DNA of 64,000 nucleotides from Streptomyces xinghaiensis S187 (lineage in GTDB: Bacteria; Actinomycetota; Actinomycetes; Streptomycetales; Streptomycetaceae): contig NZ_CP023202.1 of the NCBI RefSeq assembly GCF_000220705.2, positions 3,348,001 to 3,412,000 on the forward strand, written 5' to 3'. Position 1 is the stretch's first letter; the number at the start of each line of letters is the position of its first letter. Shown here in pieces: positions 61,066-64,000 of the stretch. Under the pieces are notes generated by a model. That model searched no databases. It was given only the letters and a program-made list of their open reading frames with translations, and was not told where the DNA came from. A program made the translations under genes and the position numbers.

Positions 61066-61485
61066 TCAGGCCCCGGCCGCCCGCCGGCGGCGTACGACGA
61101 GGGCCCCCGCGCCGCCCGCGACGAGCACCGCGGCGGCGGCACCGCCGATCAGCCCGCCGCCGGTCCCGGACGGCGAGGCGTCCGCGGTCACTCCGGTGTC
61201 GGGAGCGCCCGACGGGACGACGGAGACCTGTCCCTCGGCCGGCTCGCGGGACGGTTCGACGGTGGGGACCGGGGAGGCGGGAGCCGGCGCCTCGGACGCT
61301 TCGTCCCGCGGAGCCTGCGAGTCCGGGGCCGGCGCCTCGGTGGGGACGGCCGTGGGGGCCGGGGAGGCGTCCGCGGCCGGACGGGCCGTGAGGGCCTCGG
61401 CCGCCCCGCCGGCGAACGCGGGCCCGGTGCCCGCCAGCACGGCGGTGCACGCGAGTGCGAGGGCACTGAGGACAGTTCGGCGCAT
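61066..61485 (-). CDS. secreted protein with sorting-like C-terminus
   Basis: The 139-residue protein has a signal peptide (MRRTVLSALALACTAVLAGT with AFA before the cut), a Pro/Ala/Glu-rich middle, and a C-terminal sorting-like end: GAPDTGVT near 93-100 (a variant of LPXTG), then a hydrophobic helix (GLIGGAAAAVLVAGGAGALV) and a basic tail RRRRAAGA. It probably is attached to the wall or another polymer by the class F sortase encoded directly downstream. It could be a small spacer or stalk protein; no globular domain is seen. Confidence 0.8.
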   Translation of the reverse strand: MRRTVLSALALACTAVLAGTGPAFAGGAAEALTARPAADASPAPTAVPTEAPAPDSQAPRDEASEAPAPASPVPTVEPSREPAEGQVSVVPSGAPDTGVTADASPSGTGGGLIGGAAAAVLVAGGAGALVVRRRRAAGA

Positions 61486-61626
61486 GGGATCGCTCTCTTT
61501 CGTCGGTCCGCCCGGGTGCCCGGCGGACTGGGTGACGGTCGAGCGGAGAGACGAGGCGGCGGCGGAGCGGGTTGTAAAGAGCGGGCAAAGTCCGGTTTCC
61601 GGCAGCTCGCCGGAGGCGCAGGCGCC

Positions 61627-63561
61627 TCAGCGTTTGACGCGGCCGCGGACGGCCAGGACGGCGAGGCCGAGCAGGAGGGGTTCGGTGAGGCGGGAGGCCA
61701 TCTCGATGTAGACGCCCGCGGTGGTCAGTTCGGCTTCGGCGGAGCGGAAGACCACCGAGTTGACCGCGACCCGTACCGACTTCTCCCACCGTTCGGTGGT
61801 GAGGCGTTCGGCCAACGGGCCGTCCGGCGCGGTCGGTTCGGCGGCTGGTTCGGTGGCCGGTTCGCCGGCCGGCTGCGCGCTCCCGCGGTCCGGTCCGGCC
61901 GCCTGCCCCGGCTCGGGGACGGCCGCGGGTATGCCCCACAGCATCAGCGCCAGCACGGTGACGGAGACGGCGCCCAGCAGCCAGCACATGGCCCGTGAGG
62001 CGCGCAGCCCGTAGCCGGAGAGCGCCCAGTAGGTCGTCAGCAGTCTCCGTTCGGCGGAGGCCCGGGTGGGGTCGTGCCGGCGCATCTCCATCTCGCCGTA
62101 GTAGAAGTCGGCGGCGTCCGGTTCGTTCTTGCCGTCCTCCAGGGACTTGCGCAGCTGGCGGTAGAGCACGGCCAGGGCGGCGGGCTCCGGGGGGCGCGTG
62201 CCGTCGGGCGGCGGTTCCCAGCCGTGCGGCCGTCCGGGGCGGCGGCCGGATTCCCGCCCGGCCCGCCAGTGGTGCTCCTCGGCCAGGGTGCTGCGCCGGG
62301 CCCAGCGGCGCGGCGGGGTCCCGGTCCGGCCGGCCGGGCTCCGGCCGAAGACGCACCGGCCCTCCAGGCGCAGCTGGTCGAGGTGGAGGGTGCCGGAGAA
62401 GCGGCAGGCGGTGAGGTCCACGTCGTTGAGCGTCAGATGCGCGGCGTCGGCTCCGGTCAGCGAGAGGATCCGGACCGCCGGGTCGCCGTCCGGCAGTTCC
62501 GCCCCGGGGACCGTCCCGCCCTCCGGGGCGGTGAAGGGGGCCGGGGCCGCGGCCACGGTGAGGGGGTATTCGAGGACGGCGTCGGTCAGGTCGACGCCGG
62601 CGTAGCGCAGCCGGAGCGTGGCCGTGGACGACCAGCGGGTCCGTACGCAGACCGCCTTCGTGACCGCTGCTTCGACGACGACGGGCGCCGCGAACACCGC
62701 ACCGGCGAGGACGAGGGTGTCGGCGCAGGTCAGCGGGCCGAGTACGGGCGCGTCGTCGAACCGCGCCATGTCGAAGCGGGCGTTGCCCGCGAAGCGTGCG
62801 CCGTGGAACAAGGTCTGCCCGGAGAACTGTGCCCCGCCGAAGCCCGCCGATCCGCGGAACTCCGTCCCGTCGAAGCCGGCGGCGCCGGAGAACCGGGTCA
62901 CGGTGAAGTAGGCGTCGCCCTGGAACAGGGTGTCGTTGAAGCGGGCGTCACCGGCGAAGCGTGCCGCGCCGAACCGGGCCCGCCCCCGGAACCGGGCGCC
63001 GGTGAACCAGCAGGCCCCGTGGAACCGGGAACTGCCGAACCATCCGTCGCCGCCGAACCGCGTGTCGTGGAACCAGGCGCTGCCGCGGAACTGGGCGGCG
63101 CCGAAGCCCGCGGTCCCGGCGAAGCGGGCCCCCTGGAACCAGGCGTCGGCGGCGAACTCCGCCCCGGACAACGACATGTCGCCCGCGAACCGCGCCCCGG
63201 AGAACCAGGCGTCGCCGGTGAAGCACGCTCCGCCGAAGTCGGCTCCGCCCGCGAACCGCGCCCCGTCGAACCGGGCGGTGCCGATCCGCGGCCGCCGGAT
63301 GGCGGGGTCGCGCAGCGCGGTGAGGAGGGCGGTGAGCAGTTCCTGGGTGAAGGGGGTGCCGCGGTGGTCGACATCGGCGCCCGGGGTCAGGGAGGCCAGA
63401 TAGGCGGCCCGGTCGGCGTCGGTGAGATGGGCGAGGCAGGCGCCGTGCTCCCCGACCGGGGTCCCGTCACAGGCGGGCGGGCCGGCGGCGGGGCCCGCGC
63501 CGGGGCCGGTGCCGGTGCCGATTCCCGTGCTCGCGCCGGTCGTTCGGCTCTGTCTGTCCAC
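61627..63561 (-). CDS. pentapeptide-repeat membrane protein
   Basis: The 644-residue protein has about 35 pentapeptide repeats (A(D/N)LXX-like, here FxGAxF units such as ARFAGGADFGGACFTGDAWF) from roughly residue 85 to 265, which fold into a square beta-helix. A middle region follows (LTGADAAHLTLNDVDLTACR also repeat-like), then a helical segment YRQLRKSLEDGKNEPDAADF and two membrane helices (AMCWLLGAVSVTVLALMLWG; LTEPLLLGLAVLAVRGRVKR). The GTG start has GGAGG five bases upstream. Function is unknown; the C-terminal plan resembles ion-channel-like pentapeptide proteins. Confidence 0.88.
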   Translation of the reverse strand: MDRQSRTTGASTGIGTGTGPGAGPAAGPPACDGTPVGEHGACLAHLTDADRAAYLASLTPGADVDHRGTPFTQELLTALLTALRDPAIRRPRIGTARFDGARFAGGADFGGACFTGDAWFSGARFAGDMSLSGAEFAADAWFQGARFAGTAGFGAAQFRGSAWFHDTRFGGDGWFGSSRFHGACWFTGARFRGRARFGAARFAGDARFNDTLFQGDAYFTVTRFSGAAGFDGTEFRGSAGFGGAQFSGQTLFHGARFAGNARFDMARFDDAPVLGPLTCADTLVLAGAVFAAPVVVEAAVTKAVCVRTRWSSTATLRLRYAGVDLTDAVLEYPLTVAAAPAPFTAPEGGTVPGAELPDGDPAVRILSLTGADAAHLTLNDVDLTACRFSGTLHLDQLRLEGRCVFGRSPAGRTGTPPRRWARRSTLAEEHHWRAGRESGRRPGRPHGWEPPPDGTRPPEPAALAVLYRQLRKSLEDGKNEPDAADFYYGEMEMRRHDPTRASAERRLLTTYWALSGYGLRASRAMCWLLGAVSVTVLALMLWGIPAAVPEPGQAAGPDRGSAQPAGEPATEPAAEPTAPDGPLAERLTTERWEKSVRVAVNSVVFRSAEAELTTAGVYIEMASRLTEPLLLGLAVLAVRGRVKR

Positions 63562-63807
63562 GTCGTCCTCCGCGGGAAGCCTAGTGGCGATCGGTCACGG
63601 GCCCGGTACGGAGGGGGAACTCCACGGGCCGGACGGCCACGTGGACGGCGGAGCCCGGGGGCGCAGCCGGAGGCCGGGGCACCGGGGACCTGCGTGCGGG
63701 GCGGCCGGTGCGGCGGCGGTGTCACGGAACCGTAAGCACTCGGCGGCCCGTTTCCGGGCCGGTGGCGCCTAGATTCGCCGCTGACACACCGAATCCTGGG
63801 AGCTGCC

Positions 63808-64000
63808 ATGCGCGTCCGTGTCCCCGTCCACCGCTCGTTCCTTCCGGCCCTCGCGGCCGCCGTCCTCCTCACCGTCGCCGGGTGCGGTTCCGGCGGGGAG
63901 TCCGGCGCGTCCGGCGGATCGGGGGAGGCGGGCACCGCCGCCGGATCCTCGCCGGAGGCCGGGTCCGGCGAGGAGCCGGCCGACGGGGCCGGCACGGACG
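63808..64000 (+). CDS. lipoprotein, 5' end only (cut by window)
   Basis: The first 64 codons encode a signal peptide (RSFLPALAAAVLLTVAGCGS) with lipobox VAGC and a Ser/Gly/Glu-rich linker; the domain that follows lies outside the window. The ATG has GGAG six bases upstream. Its upstream region holds an ECF-like promoter candidate (63726-63753). Confidence 0.85.
   Translation, partial: MRVRVPVHRSFLPALAAAVLLTVAGCGSGGESGASGGSGEAGTAAGSSPEAGSGEEPADGAGTD

Noticed and set aside
62761..63300. Regular DNA periodicity that might be taken for a CRISPR array or satellite
   Set aside because: It encodes the pentapeptide repeats in frame; units are 15-base-multiple and degenerate, with no constant repeat and unique spacers.

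Overview
The window is chromosomal DNA of a high-GC actinomycete, almost certainly a Streptomyces. GC content is very high, third codon positions are nearly all G or C, and GTG and TTG starts are common. The gene set is also typical of the genus: an AfsR/SARP regulator, XRE-DUF397-RsbW-type ATPase genes, DUF3040, a class F sortase, and the recR-ybaB-dnaX-SRP RNA-tRNA-Ser block. There is no plasmid, prophage or CRISPR hallmark. All assignments come from reading the translations, motifs and spacing; nothing was searched.

Layout. (1) 0.1-1.8 kb: an IS110-family insertion sequence with a 400-residue DEDD recombinase and a long structured non-coding end, a candidate bridge-RNA locus. (2) 2-9.2 kb: a PIG-L deacetylase, a small ankyrin protein, a MarR regulator divergent from a methyltransferase, a cation/proton antiporter, DUF3040, and a NarL-type two-component system. 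(3) 9.2-12.7 kb: a deletion scar in which a 5'-truncated EamA transporter abuts a 5'-truncated LysR gene, then a copper-handling operon (His-rich membrane protein, Met-rich SOD-like lipoprotein, CopC). (4) 13-18.5 kb: a PadR-SGNH hydrolase pair, an AfsR-like SARP of 996 residues and a lipoprotein. (5) 18.7-23.2 kb, an accessory block: RsbW-type ATPase, XRE regulator, tandemly duplicated DUF397 genes, a winged-helix protein, and a DUF433/VapC45-like toxin-antitoxin pair. (6) 23.3-31.4 kb: an aldo/keto reductase with a divergent MmyB-type regulator, a second deletion scar (WYL regulator fragment back to back with a winged-helix fragment), a DUF4333 lipoprotein, a thiamine-binding-type protein, a methyltransferase divergent from an S9 peptidase, and SURF1. 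(7) 31.5-38.5 kb: a coupled membrane protein and a sigma factor gene interrupted by an in-frame amber codon, then asd-lysC and a KtrA/KtrB potassium uptake pair.

(8) 38.8-52.4 kb: a glutathionyl-hydroquinone-reductase-type enzyme, then a complete L-rhamnose regulon: LacI regulator, mutarotase, binding protein, two permeases and a double ATPase on the minus strand; isomerase, aldolase/dehydrogenase and kinase on the plus strand. The divergent control region holds a perfect 8+8 operator-like palindrome. The genes account for import, mutarotation, isomerisation, phosphorylation and aldol cleavage of L-rhamnose. (9) 52.4-57.6 kb, housekeeping: DUF5063, recR, ybaB/ebfC, dnaX, SRP RNA, tRNA-Ser(GGA). 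(10) 57.8-64 kb: an AAA ATPase fused to a nuclease-like DUF234 domain next to the tRNA, an ECF sigma factor with a membrane partner, a class F sortase with its probable substrate, a pentapeptide-repeat membrane protein, and the start of a lipoprotein gene cut by the window end.

The points most worth checking are the two scars of identical architecture at about 9.44 and 26.04 kb, the amber codon in the sigma factor, the IS110 non-coding end, the ATPase-nuclease fusion beside the tRNA, and the copper operon with its His-rich and Met-rich proteins.
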